Source: Apis mellifera (lineage: Eukaryota; Arthropoda; Insecta; Hymenoptera; Apidae). From it: 64,000 nucleotides of DNA. Below are positions 1 to 12,199 of this stretch, one piece after another. The notes beneath the pieces were generated by a model, which saw only the letters and a list, made by a program, of their open reading frames with translations, did no database searches and was not told the origin of the DNA. The stretch covers positions 10,352,086 through 10,416,085 of the forward strand of contig NC_037638.1 of NCBI RefSeq assembly GCF_003254395.2, given 5' to 3'. A program made the translations under genes and the position numbers. The number at the start of each line of letters is the position of its first letter. The stretch's first letter is position 1.

Positions 1-2700
1 CACGATCGAATACAAGATACGTGCGACTACTCCAAGTGGAATGAATTTGTTTAATTTGATTCGATTCGAGCGAAGAAACGAGGAAGGATCCGAAACAAGA
101 GGGGGATCCTTGTTTAAAAAGGACGAGAGAGGAGGAAGCGAGAAAACTCTTCGTGGCACGGATTCTCTCGATTCCTCGGCCGGTGTCAAGTCGAGGAGGA
201 GGAGGAGGAGAGCGGCGTCTCGCGCACGCGATACCCGCGGCAGAGATGGAAAAAAGAAGGAAAGAAAGAGGCAGAGGAGGGGGAGGATAGGGACGGCGAG
301 GCTCGTCGAGGCGCGGAAAGAATCTCGAGCGAAAAGCTCACTCGAGATGCCGCGAAAACAATGTCGAGGGTGGCCTGAGATATACCTAATTGTTGAGAGT
401 ACAGCCGGCGTGGAAGGAGAGGAGCGAGAGAAAAAGAGAAAAAAAAGGTGCCGGAGAAGAGGAAAGAGAAAGGCGGAAGAATGAAAATGACACCGACTTC
501 TCTCGAGCCCTTCTTCTTCCTCCTCCTCCTCCTCTATCCCTCCCCCTTGCCACGGGGCCTCTCCTCTCCCCTTCCGTTTTTAACTCTCCTCGTTGCACGC
601 GTTCCACACTCGTCTCGCCAGCGATGCCGCCACCCTCCCCCTCCGCTCCGTCTTCGCCCCAACCCTCGCCTCTCGTCCCCCGCCACCTTGCCGGCACACT
701 TGCTTTTTATCGACGGCGTACTTTAACCCTCGAGCCGCGCCGGTGGGTTGGGGTGTCGGTGGTGTCGGTGGTGGCGGCGGTGGAAGGAGGAGGAGGAGGA
801 GGAAGGGCGCGAGACGGTGGTGGAACGGCGACGTCGGGGGATGAGAATCGCGCGAGGCAGAGAGAGAAAGAGAAGGAGAAAGAGAAAAGAGGAGGACACG
901 CAGCCAGGACGGTTGCCGGCTGCTGGTCGAGGGTGTACGGCCGGGGCATTAAACCCATTTAAATATAACCAATACCAGGGTGTGCCTCTTCCACCCCTCG
1001 GTTATGGATGATTTTTACCGTTCATTTGAATATAACCCGTAAGCCGCATCGGCGGACGAACACGCGCCACCAACACGACCCTCTCTCCCTCCCTCTCTCT
1101 CTCTCTCGTGCGAATCCCTAGTATCGTCGCATCCTTCTCCTTCCTCCTCTTTATCCCAGTTATCGCCGCGATAACTCGCTCTCCTCGCGGCCACCCGCCA
1201 GAACTGTTTTCGTTTTCCTTTTCCTTTTCGTTTCCTTTCCATCTATATATATATATATATATACATACATACGTGTATACACGAATGCTACACAACAACA
1301 CGTACCACTACCACTACTACCGAATCAGTAGCGCGGCTTCGAACGAGCGGAAGAAGAAGGTCGGGCGCAACATACGGTCGAGAGATATATACATACGGTG
1401 GAGGATGGAAGCGCGAGGGAGAGAGAGAGAGAAGGCACGCAGAGAGAAAGCCAATGGTACTCGACGACGAGGCACGGTACCACAGTGGCCGTGGCCGTGG
1501 CACAGCGTACGGCCACACAGCTGCGCCGTTGCAGCTTGCCGCTATCTTGGCCGCATCATCTTCGCCTACGACACGCGCGCACAGGGGGGACAAGCGTTCC
1601 CCCGGCGATAATTTCGCGAGATAGAGGAGCCACCGGAGGAAAAAACAATATATATACATACATACATATATTGTACGTGTAATATCATCAGCGTGGAAAA
1701 AGTGGACGCACGATGGTATCCATACGTACGCAGCATATACGACGATATGCGTGGTCTAGGTGCGCGCGCGAGTACGAGTGGAGTGCAAATATCGGCCGAC
1801 CGATAATGCGAGGTCGATTCTCTCTCCCGTGCCGCATCTTGGCTGTTCAAACCACTCGACCAGCCGTTCCCCACGGCGTTACTTCCAATCGAGGAGTCAT
1901 GGAAGAACGGCTCGAAATTGGAGCGAAAACTCGAGCCGGCCCCGATGATATCTATGTGTGCACGCGTGTGTGTGCGTTGGCTCGTACCCGGAAGGAAGGA
2001 AGGAAGGAAGGAAGGAAGTAAAACCTGGTTAACTGTGGACCGTCGTTCTCACCAAGATACGTCCCCCTTCCTTTTTTTGTCTCTCCGTTTTATCGAGACT
2101 CGTCGAACTATTATCCTTTTCTTCCTCTCGCGCGAAAGAGAGACCTCTCTCTCTCTCTCTCTCTTATCCTGTCCTGGTGGAGAAAAAGCGTTTTCCATCG
2201 CGGTTGGAACGAAATTATGGAGCCGGAACTGTGGAGCGAGGCGAGGAAAAACAAAGAGTGGAGAGGAGGGTAGGAAAAATCCAGCAGCGGATCGGGCTCG
2301 TCCAAACCGAAGGATCGAACGCGACGAAAGTTTTTCCTCTCTTTCTCTTTGTCCGAGTTGGACCTCCTCCTCCTCCTCCTCGTTATTACCTCCTCACGTT
2401 TGCTCGCTCGGTTTTCTAATTAAGTGCCGCGGGAAGAAACGTCGCCCCGTTTAGATCGATATCGATCGCTCATTCTCGGTGCTTCTGCGCGTGGGTTTCT
2501 TGGCTCGTTCGTTCATTCATTCATTCTTCTTCTTATTTTTCGTGGAAACGATGGTTATTCGAAAAGATGTGTATATATATATATACACGTTCACGCAATA
2601 TACGCGTGAAATGTATAATATAGAAATATATTCATTTCTCGATACGATCGTAAAGATAAGGTTATTGGTCGAGATTACCTGTACAAATAAAGCTCGTGTT
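1..2700. other. bab intron 1: low-complexity purine/pyrimidine sequence, no gene seen
   Basis: Mostly GAGA/GGAGG and CTCC/TTCC stretches, so open frames on both strands read as Arg/Glu/Lys or Ser/Pro/Leu runs. Contains (TA)n at 1244-1262, (GA)n at 1419-1432, a (GGAA)n array at 1990-2018 and (CT)n at 2145-2164. Nothing resembles a protein domain or structured RNA. Confidence 0.6.
1990..2018. repeat. (GGAA)n microsatellite
   Basis: Seven tandem GGAA units. GGAA arrays can act as Ets-family sites in other animals; no role is implied here. Confidence 0.9.
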
Positions 2701-2714
2701 ATAAAATGGTAAAA

Positions 2715-3070
2715 GTGGGGGATTCCTATTTTTCCTCCTCTGAATATCTGATAACATCGATATATTGTATTCCAAGTGAATCAATAACGTTATAGAAAAA
2801 ATTCTACGATGACTATGTTTGAAAGGATTGTTTTAACAGTTCAAGACGAGAATCAAACGTGTTTAATCTTATTTAAAAATTGTTTGATTCCACTTGAATT
2901 ACGTAAAACTGTATACAACGATAAAATTACGTACGAAGCATCGTTTTATCTCGACAAATATTGCTCGTCGAATAGATTTCGTACGAAAGAATTACATATA
3001 AAGTCGGATTAGAAAAAACGTCCAATTTCAACAAGAATCATCACCGAACAAATGAAAAATTTTCTCTCAT
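2715..3070. other. A/T-rich island with inverted repeats
   Basis: Composition switches from GC-rich low-complexity DNA to A/T-rich complex DNA. Segment 2770-2784 is nearly the reverse complement of 2884-2898 (one shifted base), and GAATCAAAC at 2850-2858 is the exact reverse complement of 2882-2890. A 67-codon plus-strand open frame spans 2809-3012 but matches no family I know. It could be a decayed short repeat or a structured regulatory element. Confidence 0.45.
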
Positions 3071-6000
3071 AATTTCACTCGAAGATTAGAGAAAAATAGA
3101 AAATTGCACGATAAGAAGAAGATCCGCTTCGATCCTTCTCCACTCTCCCTCCCTTCCTCCCTCGATACTCGAAAAGAGGAGGGGAAATCGAGGGCGCGGC
3201 TCTCGCGAAAATCGCCAAAACCGATCGTCGACAGAGCGGCGATAACTCTCGGCAAAGTGGACACAAGAGGGGGATTTCGAAAACTCGCAGAGAGAGAGAG
3301 AGAGAGAACAAAAAACGCTCGTCGCTTCGAATGAAATCGTAATCGTAACCGTAAACGTAAAGCCGAAATGATAAACGCAACGGGAATACTTAATGGCGGC
3401 GGGAAAGAGGGGAGGGGGCGGTAGGTTTATCGCTCGGCTCGCGCGCGTATTCCGTGGCCGGGGACGATAGGACGAGGAGAGGGCCGCTATCGTTTTCGGC
3501 CCTCCACGCTAGGCTAGAGAGAGGATCGTATTTATCATACGATCCACGCGTACGTGTTCGACATGGGATCGGTGATCGGCCGACAGATAGATATACCCCC
3601 GCGCGCTGGAATCGTCACTTTAATTGGCCGTCCCTCACCGACCGATTTTAACGACCGGACCACCCCTTCTCCTCTCTTCCTCTCGTCCATCGTTTATTCT
3701 CGATTCGTCCTCGCATCCCCGATCTTCGCCTATATAAATATATGTATAGGTATAGAAAATGGGATTCTCTTTTTTTTTTCCCTTCATTCATCGACGACGA
3801 TCGTTAAACACCGACCGACGGAGGTATTCGACCGGTGTTTTCACAAGGACGTGTGGACAAAAGGAGGGGAAGCATCGGACACGAGGAGAGGAAGTAGGTT
3901 TTTTTCTCCCCGGGTGCGTAGACGACGAGCAGCAACCGGAGGAGATCGGATCGTTTCCCGCGTTTCCCGGAATCGATAACGCCCCCAAGTCATTCGACAG
4001 TCATCATCAGCGGAACGAAGAGGAGGGGGCCACCACCCCCCCCGTTAGGCCAGCAACCCTCGTCGCGCGCACCCGTCATCGTCCTCCTCGAGCTCATCCA
4101 CAACGAGCTCGCGATCGTTGTCGACTCGCGTTGGTCGTGATCGCTATTCGCGGCGTCCGCCGTCGTCGCAGTCATCGTCATCAGGATCGTCGCTCGCCGA
4201 GGAGCGTGTAACCCGCGCCCGACGAGGGTTGGGCCGACGGAGTGGAGCAGGGGAGTGGTGCCGTATGGATGAGCTCAGGGGGAGGAGAAGAACTAGGCGG
4301 GGATGGAGAGAGAGAGAGAGAGAGATGTAGGAGGATGGGGGGTTGCAGGGTTCGGTGGATCCCGGATTCTAGAGCCCTCGCCTCTCTCTCGCTTGGCAGG
4401 ATGTAGGCGTATAACAATGACAAACCGTGAAACAATGCTGGGCGCCACTGGAAAAATTCCAAAAAACGCGAATAATAAAAATGAGAGCTCGCGTGTGCAC
4501 CGCGTGTGTGAGACCCGCAATCGTGGTGGCGGCGGTGGCGGTGGCGGTGGCGGTGACGGCGCGATGCTGATGCGACGGTGCCGGTGGTGGTGGTGCCGGT
4601 CGTGGTGGTGGTGGCGGTGAGACAAAAAAAATGGGTTGGGGAGGGGTAGGGGCCGGGCGAAAGGGGGTGGTGGGTGGGTGGGTGGGTGGGTGGAAAAAAT
4701 GTAAAAGCCCCGGCGCGCAGGGCGCTTCGTCGGAGACAATACGCGGCGATGAATGCCTATTATATTTATCTGTAACAGGCGTTCCATAAAGCAAATAACA
4801 CAGAAGTGTAGCGAGGAAAAAATCGGGCTTTTTTTTCGACGCGGCGCAGTGCCGCGAGGGCTCGCTCGACGAGGGGGAAAAAAAAAAAAAAAAAAGAAAA
4901 AAAAGGGGAAAAAGGAGGGAAAAAAAAAGCAAGGGCGGAAAAGGGGACAAACGAAAATTCCAGTCCTATTCGAGGTCCGCCGATCCACTCCTCCCTCCCT
5001 CTCTCTCTGCGCTCCTCCTCCCCTTCGCCTCCCGTTTCCAAACCGTTCTTCTCTTCTCGCCGATCGCGCCCGCCAAGGATCCTCTGCCAAAAGCGCCGCT
5101 TTTCACAGCGCCTCCTCCTCCTCCTCCCTCCGAATGTAACAACGAATTGCTCGCTTCGCACCCCTCCCTCTCTCCCCTCTCTTCTTCTTCTTCTTCGACG
5201 AGATTCGAACGATGATATTAGTCGAGTAGATTAAACGAGTCGTCGAGATTCGGACTCGATCTTTTTTTCGAGGACGAAAAGAACTGGAAAGGAAAAAGAA
5301 AAGGAAATATCCGTCGAAGAGAGAAGAAGTTTCGTGAGCGAGAGCGAGAAACTCTCTCTGGGAGAGAATGTGTGCCGATAAACGTGATGACGCGATGAAG
5401 GGAAATTCCGTGAACGGAATATAACGCGGAAAAAGGGAGCGGGCAGAGCGGGTGGGGGCGGTGGGAGAGAGAAGGAGAGAGGGAGAGAGAGAGGGGAATG
5501 GAAGGAAAGGGCGAAGCGACGGTGTGTGCCAAAAACTATAACCTGTTGCACACGGCGTCACGAAGCCCGAAAAACGCCCCTAGCCTCCTCGTCCCTTCTA
5601 CTCACCCCCTTAACCTTCCGCCCCTATGTCAAGCCCGAACTTTTCGCGGCACCGCGTTAAACCGAAGAATTTCTCCATGTCGGATACTCGATATCCCGAT
5701 ATCCCGCGATATCGAGCTATCAGGCCGCCGCCACGCTCGACCACCACTGCTGCTGCTACACCACCGTGCTGCCTGCCTGCCCCTCATCCCATCTCGCGTT
5801 TCCTACTTTTTTACCGCCGCCCGATGCGTTCCCCGGGCAAAAAGTGGACGGCGAAAAAAGGTGGGTATAAAAAGAAGAAAAAAGAAACAGAAAAGAAAGA
5901 AAGAAAGAAAGAAAAGAGAGGCGGTTACGCGTATCGTGGAAAACGGGCCTACGGTGTTTTCGAACCGATCGAATAATAATCGTCTCCCTCTTTTCTCCAC

Positions 6001-6100
6001 TCCGAAAAAGAATCATCGATAGAAGAGAAGGTTTGTAATTAGAAAAAAAAAATTTCTCTCTCTTTTTCTCTTCTAACTTTTTTCGTCTCGGTATGTTTCA
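3071..6100. other. bab intron 1: repeat-dense non-coding sequence
   Basis: Holds a (GA)n at 4308-4324, a GGTGGC array at 4524-4553, a G-quadruplex motif at 4663-4693, long A-tracts at 4878-4929, and CTC/TTC runs. Long open frames here, such as 5090-4293 on the minus strand, are low-complexity Phe/Pro/Ser/His runs with no domain. Confidence 0.55.
4663..4693 (+). promoter_or_regulatory. G-quadruplex motif, G3 runs with single-T loops
   Basis: Five consecutive GGG runs at 4672-4674, 4676-4678, 4680-4682, 4684-4686 and 4688-4690, each separated by one T, with a further GGGGG and GG just upstream. One-base loops give the most stable parallel quadruplexes known in vitro. On the bab pre-mRNA the complementary C-rich strand is transcribed. 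Confidence 0.8.
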
Positions 6101-6251
6101 GAATGGGGACGAATATATATTTTCCTCGTAAATCGGCCGCTCCTCGATCGGATGGTATTCTTCTTGGCTCTCGCGTTATCCCGTGGGTTCCTTCTCCGCC
6201 GCCGGCGCCGCACACGGTGCTGCTCATACGCACGCACGCACGTACGCAAGA

Positions 6252-6300
6252 AGCCAGCCAGCCAGCCAACCAACCAGCCTGCCAGCCAGCCAGCCAGCCA
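6252..6300. repeat. (CCAG)n tetranucleotide array with CCAA variants
   Basis: About twelve tetramer units, mostly CCAG with two CCAA and one CCTG variants, directly after ACGCACGC repeats. The plus-strand translation is Ser-Gln-Pro-Ala and spurious. Confidence 0.9.
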
Positions 6301-9300
6301 TATTCACGTGTATTTTTATGAAATCATTGTTTCGAATGACAATACACCGGGATGAGCACAATGACTGCATCGACGGAGAGATGAAGAGAAGAGAGAGCGG
6401 AGACGGAGGTAGATAAGCAGCAGAGGGGGAAGAGGGGTAGGTACGCGGCGCAAGAAACCCGGGGGAAGGGGAGGCTTATACCGCGCCCCGTACGCGTCGT
6501 CTACACGCACGCACACGCGCGAATATGCACGCGGTTGTCACGGATCGTGTCCCCTCCTCCTCCCGCCGTCCTCCCGATCCGTCCGTTTGTACGTCGGGTT
6601 TCTCGTACGGTTGGTACGTTCGTTCGGCTCTTTGTGATGACTGTCGATGGAAACGATGACATATTTTTCCGGCTTTCACTCCCAGCGTGGCCCGCGGCTC
6701 TTCCATTCACGCTTCCTCGCCGCGCCTCGTCCCTCCGTTCCTTCGGCCGTGGCCGCGCGAGGATCCACGCACGGACGCACGCGCATTCTACCTTGCCTCG
6801 GGTGCAATATCGCCACGTTCCTCCACCTCCTCCGCTCCTTCGTCCGCAGCTTTCCCTCTTTCACCGTTGCTCGACATTTCTCCTCTCTTTCCACGTCTCG
6901 TTAAACCGTTCGACGGCTCCTCTTCCCTTTCGTTTTTTTTCCAAGTGATCCGTTCTCGACGATCCGATCGTTCTTCATTCGCGCGAGGGAATCCAAGAGT
7001 TTCCATCTTGGAATTAAGAAACGGTAAATACATCGATGCGTATCGTGGTTTTCCTTCTCGATCGAAATACCGATCGGAAACGGCCTTCGGATCTATTTAC
7101 GGATCCGTTCGTTGGAAAATAAGCGGTACGTTCTCTCCGAGCGAGTAAGGAGTAATTTTGTCACGAGACAAAAGGATACAATGATAGTGAATTTCATTTG
7201 GTTAATCCAAGAATAAAACTATTTCGGATACCCTCTGAACGTTATAATTTTTTGTAAAATAACACGAGGGGAAGGAGCCTGATGATAGCCGATTTCGAAC
7301 GAAATAACCCGAGTATAAATCGTACTTCACTACGGGGTCCCCGTAATCTAGAGCGAGAAGATTACGTCGCATCGATTTCGTTCTCGGCGATTCCCATCGA
7401 TGGAAAACGCGCGTAAAAATATATATATATATATATATTTTTTATACACGATAAACGAAATAAAACGTCGATCTCGTAAAGCGAGTACAATAAAACGGAC
7501 ACGGGAAATCTGGCGGGATACGGTTGCACGTTCACGATACGGATACACAGTCTCTGCACGTACATCCGAGAATTATACGTCTGTCGCGTTTCTCTATGGG
7601 CGAGAGAGCGGCGCTCTCTCGCGGCAGCGCGTATTGTATGTCGATTTTTTATCGTCTCATTTATTTGTGCCGACCTTTATTAAACGATGAAAACTTTATT
7701 GCTAATTGCCGGGGGCGAAAGGGTTTTTATGGATGCTTGCCCGGCCGCGTTTTCATTTCGATTCCAGGAACATTCCGTTCGTAGGCTCTCGGCCGGCTAT
7801 GGCCCCCTCTCGAGCGCACCTCCTCCCCCCTCCATCCCTCGACAATCGACCGATATTCGACCCCTATCGACGCGTCGATCTCGCTCCCGATATGCATCCC
7901 TTGGCTCGATCGTGGCGCACGAACGTGGCCGAGCGTCGACGAACGGTGGCGAACGTTGCCGAATATCGACGAATAATCACGAACGCGACTATCGTCGAAA
8001 ATGAACGTACATATATATATATATAGGATGATTGTGGAGATGATTCGAGGAAGAGAACGCGACGAGGTTTCGTGTAAAAGATTTACCATCTTTCTATTTC
8101 GAGGACGAGAAATTCCAAAGCGTGGTATTTTTACAAGAAATGAAATGAAATCGAAATATATTTACTCGATCACGAGTTTCCTCGAAAAGTTAGGTTAGAA
8201 GATTCGTGCATTCGTATAATTCTCTTTTCCTGTACGTACGACGATTATTTGAAGCCGGTTCGAATTTTCCTGTTTCCCCGTCGGGGAAAAAGGCTGGAAG
8301 AAACGTCGTTAATTCGCGCGACGACGTAATCTCGAGGCGAGAGAGCGCCGCTGATAATTTAACGTCGTTTAATTCCGACGTCCGGCAAAGGGAGTTTAAT
8401 TAAATGAAATCGTCAGAGAATTAATCGTTCGATCGGCTAATTCGACCCAATACCGTAGTAACGACGTTTCCATTAACGGGTGAAGAAATGGACCGACACG
8501 GGGGCACGGCCCGTAGTAGTCGTCTCTGCCTCGCGATTTTGTTTCCCTCCCCTCGAGGCCACCAGCTCCTAGAAGTTTCACTTCTCTAAGCCCTGTTTCT
8601 CTAGGCTTCGCGATCTCCACTCGTCGTAATTCGATTTTCCATCCTTTCCCGCTTTTCATCCCGTCGTATATAAACCCGTCGTTCGACAAAACGTTGGAAA
8701 ACATGGACGCACACACAGAGATACGAATTCTACTTTTCTCGTCCGGCTCCCGTTTTAAAACGGACGTCATGATCCGTGATTGAAATGCCAAAGGTTCGAC
8801 TGTCTGCGCGCATCGCGCTCTATTAGAATTAACCCTGCCCTGCTCTCTCGCGGCCGGCGAGAGGAGGAGGAGGGAGGAGAGAGGAGGGGGAAAGGGGGTG
8901 CGTGGAACAGGCCGCGGCTCGCGGGCCAATTTCGAGGGCGGATGAAATTTACGACCGGTAATACGCGGGCGCGAGAAATATACGTGGAAAAATAATAATT
9001 GTAAAAAAGTTCGGTGATGCGCGCACTCGTCCACTCGTCATCCCGTAAATCAACGCACTGGAACGCAACAACGCGAGTTCTTCGAGGGCAATTTCGACGC
9101 TTCTATTAATTCCTTGCCCCCGCGGTGCGCCGAGTCCTCCTCCTCCTCCTCCTCTCGTTCTCGTTTATTTTACCCACGCCTCTCCCTTATTCCCGCGCTG
9201 CTCGAACTCGGTCGCCAGGGTCGTCCGAAATATTATCCCCGAAATATGATCGATCGCGGACGATAGTGGCTGGCGGGTCGTTGGTCGCACGCGTCGTCGT

Positions 9301-9912
9301 CCCTAATCCTTGTGTCGATGTCGAAAAAATTTTTGACGTTGCTCAACTTTTCCCACATAGTTTATCCCTCTCCTCTTGAACTTTCGTGCACGCGAATTTA
9401 ATGGCAATTTTCTCTTTTTTTTGAAATTCTTTCGATCGAAGAATCGATCATTCTTTTCTAGAATTTGTATAGAAAGTAGTGGTCGCTCAAACTATCCGTT
9501 TCGATATCCAATGTGAGCATAGGTGAGCGTTTTAATTGTCGTCGCATGGGTCGTTAAGGCCTTGGAATCCAAAGGGGGAGAGGCAAAAGAAATCGAGGGA
9601 AGCGGTTTGGAAGAATGAAATACGGGGAACGTTGAACCCAATCAAGTGACTGTCATAAATTTCCATCAAGCCGTGCACCAGCAGCACCCCGGTCGCGGCG
9701 CTAATGGTCGATACAAAATTGCGTCTACCGGGATGAAGGAACGAGAAAAAGAAGCCGGCTTCGAAGGAAGAAAGCACGAATCGTCCAGGCGTCCGTTTAT
9801 AAACCGTTTCTATACACGATTTCCTGTTTCAATCCCGATGATTCTCCAATTTCATGCCATTATATCCCTTCTATTCCAATCTCTCGTGAAACACAGAAAT
9901 TTGTGAAACACT

Positions 9913-9939
9913 TTCTCTCTCTCTCTCTCTCTCTCTCTC
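9913..9939. repeat. (CT)n/(GA)n microsatellite
   Basis: Thirteen CT units next to the complex island at 9.6-9.9 kb. Confidence 0.9.
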
Positions 9940-10423
9940 GAGTTGAAAAAATTTGACCAAGCCGAACGATGGAAAAGGAAAAGTGTTAATACGTCCATTT
10001 CCAGTGAGATAAGAATTGCAAAGGCGACCGTGAAAAAGACACTGTGCAAACACTGTGTCTCACATTGTCGCCAATTGTCACCAGCCTCTCTCGAACAAGT
10101 TCAAGTAAACTCGCCGAGAAGAAAGACGAAAGAAGAAGGAGAAGAAGGAAGGCGAAGGCTCGAAGAAGAGAGCCGGCGAGGGTCGGTCCGCCGGTGCGTG
10201 TATTTATATCCACGCGAGCGAGAATATTTCTATAGAAACGGTTATACACTCGTAGAACATATTGAAACGCGTCGTTGGGGGCAGATGCGTCCGATGATAT
10301 ATTAACGCCAACTGCGCGGCCCATATACGAGCCGTATACACACCGATCTCGAGCCACGTCCGCGCTCCACACACACACACACGGGGAATAAATTATAGAA
10401 TTATCGTTTTATCGCCGTGGCTC

Positions 10424-10424
<1 letters not shown>

Positions 10425-10467
<43 letters not shown>

Positions 10468-10497
10468 ATATATATATATATATTATATATATATATT
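10425..10497. repeat. (TA)n microsatellite with GT interruption
   Basis: About 73 bases of TA repeats interrupted once by GTGTGT and once by TATTA. Among the longest TA tracts in the window. Confidence 0.95.
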
Positions 10498-10829
10498 TTC
10501 GGTATATCGTGCGCGGCGCCGGTTGCGAATTGTCGCGGCTTTCCCTCGAGGGTTAACCCTCTTCTCGCGCCCTCTCCTTCCAAGCTGCCGCTCATCCCTC
10601 GTCAACCCCCTCCCTCCACCTCGAATCTCCGTGTTCCCAACTAAATCGCCCCTCTCTCTGTCCGCTCTTTTTTTTTTTTTTTTCTTTTTTTTTTATTTTC
10701 CATTCCCTCCGATGGAAACCTCCGCCTCCGCCACCACCGCGTAGATAATAAATCGCCAAGGCGGCACGCCAAATTAATATCGTAAATTCGTTACGGACGC
10801 GATACCGCTTCCCGAAAGTAGCCTGGTGT

Positions 10830-10854
10830 GGGGATAGGGGGTGGAGGGAGGGGG
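10830..10854 (+). promoter_or_regulatory. G-quadruplex motif
   Basis: GGGG, GGGGG, GGG and GGGGG runs separated by loops of 3, 4 and 1 bases. It meets the usual four-run, loops-of-1-to-7 rule. It follows a poly-T tract by about 140 bases. Confidence 0.7.
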
Positions 10855-11124
10855 TGGAGGAGGTTAAAACATTCGCCACCGCGCGGTGTAATATTAAAAA
10901 CAGGCGCGAAATGCGCGCCCGTGGAGGCCGGATGAAAAATAAGCACGGTAATATTCCGAGCCCCCTCCCCTCCCTCCCTCCCTCCTTCCTATTCGTTCGC
11001 AATTAATTGTTTGCCGCGCGAGCAATCCCACTTCGCGGTACCGAATATAATTACCTACCTAAATCATCGCCCGATCGTGGAAATATCTACGGGGAGGAGA
11101 TCTGCGCGCGCTTTTTTTCCCCTT

Positions 11125-11149
11125 TCTCTCTCTCTCTCTCTCTCTCTCT
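11125..11149. repeat. (TC)n microsatellite
   Basis: Twelve TC units following a T/C-rich run. Confidence 0.9.
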
Positions 11150-12079
11150 TTTCGATCGAGGTTTGGATAAACGCGGGATATCGGAGGAAGAGTTCTCTGG
11201 AGGAGTAAGGGGGAGGAGGGGAGGAGGAGAAGAGCGAGACAATTCCGAAAGATTTCAGGTGGAATTACGGACGGCCAAGTTTCCTCCTCCTCCTTCTCTT
11301 GTGCTGCTGCTTCTGCTGCTCGGTTAGGGAGGCGTGGGCGGGGAAGATAGATTTACGCGCGATATAAATTTAAATAAGTCGTTATAAGTATAATTTGTTC
11401 GGTTGGCACCGCGACGGCTAGCGCGACGAGGCTCGTTAAAATATCTACGCCACGAATATATTTTAATAATTTGGAATACATTAAAGTTTATCGTCGTGGC
11501 CAGTGTCGAGTCGTTCCGCTTCTCGAGCGCGAGGCTCGCGGCTCACCCCCGAAACCAGTTGGGTGGTGGTTCGGTTGTTGATGGTGGAAACTCGAAGAGG
11601 GAAGAAGACGAGGAGCGAAGAAGAAAAAGAAGAAGGAGAAAAAGTCGTTGGTTCCTCCACCGAGGAGGAAATTTTTGGTCACGGAATTCGGTTCGTCGCC
11701 CGGGATGAATTATATCCCGCGATCGACAAGGATGTTGCAGCGGGGAGAGGCGGCATCGCGATGATTTAAAGTCGCGAAATGGAACGAGTCTCGGAGCGGA
11801 GGGAAGAGGCGGAGGAGGGAGAGGAGGAGGATCGACTAGGAAGCGAAAGGAGAGAGAGAGAGAGAGAAGGAAGAAGGAAGACGGGGAACGGAGACAGAGA
11901 CACAAAGACGCAGAAGCTTGCTCGACCGAAAAGTTTGCCTAACGGTAAAGCGATGAGTTAACATTAATATATTCCGTCGGAAAGTTTTTATAATATTCCC
12001 GGGCATTGTCTGCAGTGGAACAATAAAACCGCTGTTCCCGTTTACGACGGACGATTTTTCAACGAGTCGGAGAAACGAA

Positions 12080-12199
12080 GCGAGGCGAGGCGAGCCGAGA
12101 CGAGCCGAGCCGAGACGAGACGAGACGAGACGAGACGAGGTAAGAGGAGGCATAGGAGCCAAGGCGAGGCGACGCGACGCGACGCGACGCGCCGCGCCA
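12080..12199. repeat. drifting pentanucleotide array (CGAGG/CGAGC/CGAGA to GCGAC)
   Basis: A 5-bp periodicity runs through most of 120 bases. Unit variants change in order: CGAGG, CGAGC, CGAGA, then an interruption at about 12140-12162, then GCGAC and GCGCC. This suggests repeated local duplication with homogenisation of sub-blocks. Confidence 0.85.

Larger units (their letters stand above)
6101..10420. other. bab intron 1: mixed non-coding sequence
   Basis: Contains a CCAG/CAGC tetranucleotide array (6252-6300), (TA)n near 7416-7437, (CT)n at 9913-9939 and (CA)n at 10369-10381. Between these are stretches of complex sequence, notably about 9620-9730, that could be conserved regulatory DNA. 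No gene is recognised. Confidence 0.55.

Noticed and set aside
2809..3012. 67-codon plus-strand frame with normal amino-acid mix
   Set aside because: Too short, no family recognised, and it overlaps inverted repeats; no splice or promoter context.
4293..5090. 265-codon minus-strand frame
   Set aside because: Poly-Phe, poly-Pro and poly-His stretches from homopolymer and GGT/GGC arrays; not protein-like.
8188..8198. TTAGG-like words (also CCTAA words near 18772-18870)
   Set aside because: Only one or two adjacent units; insect telomeric arrays are long and uninterrupted.
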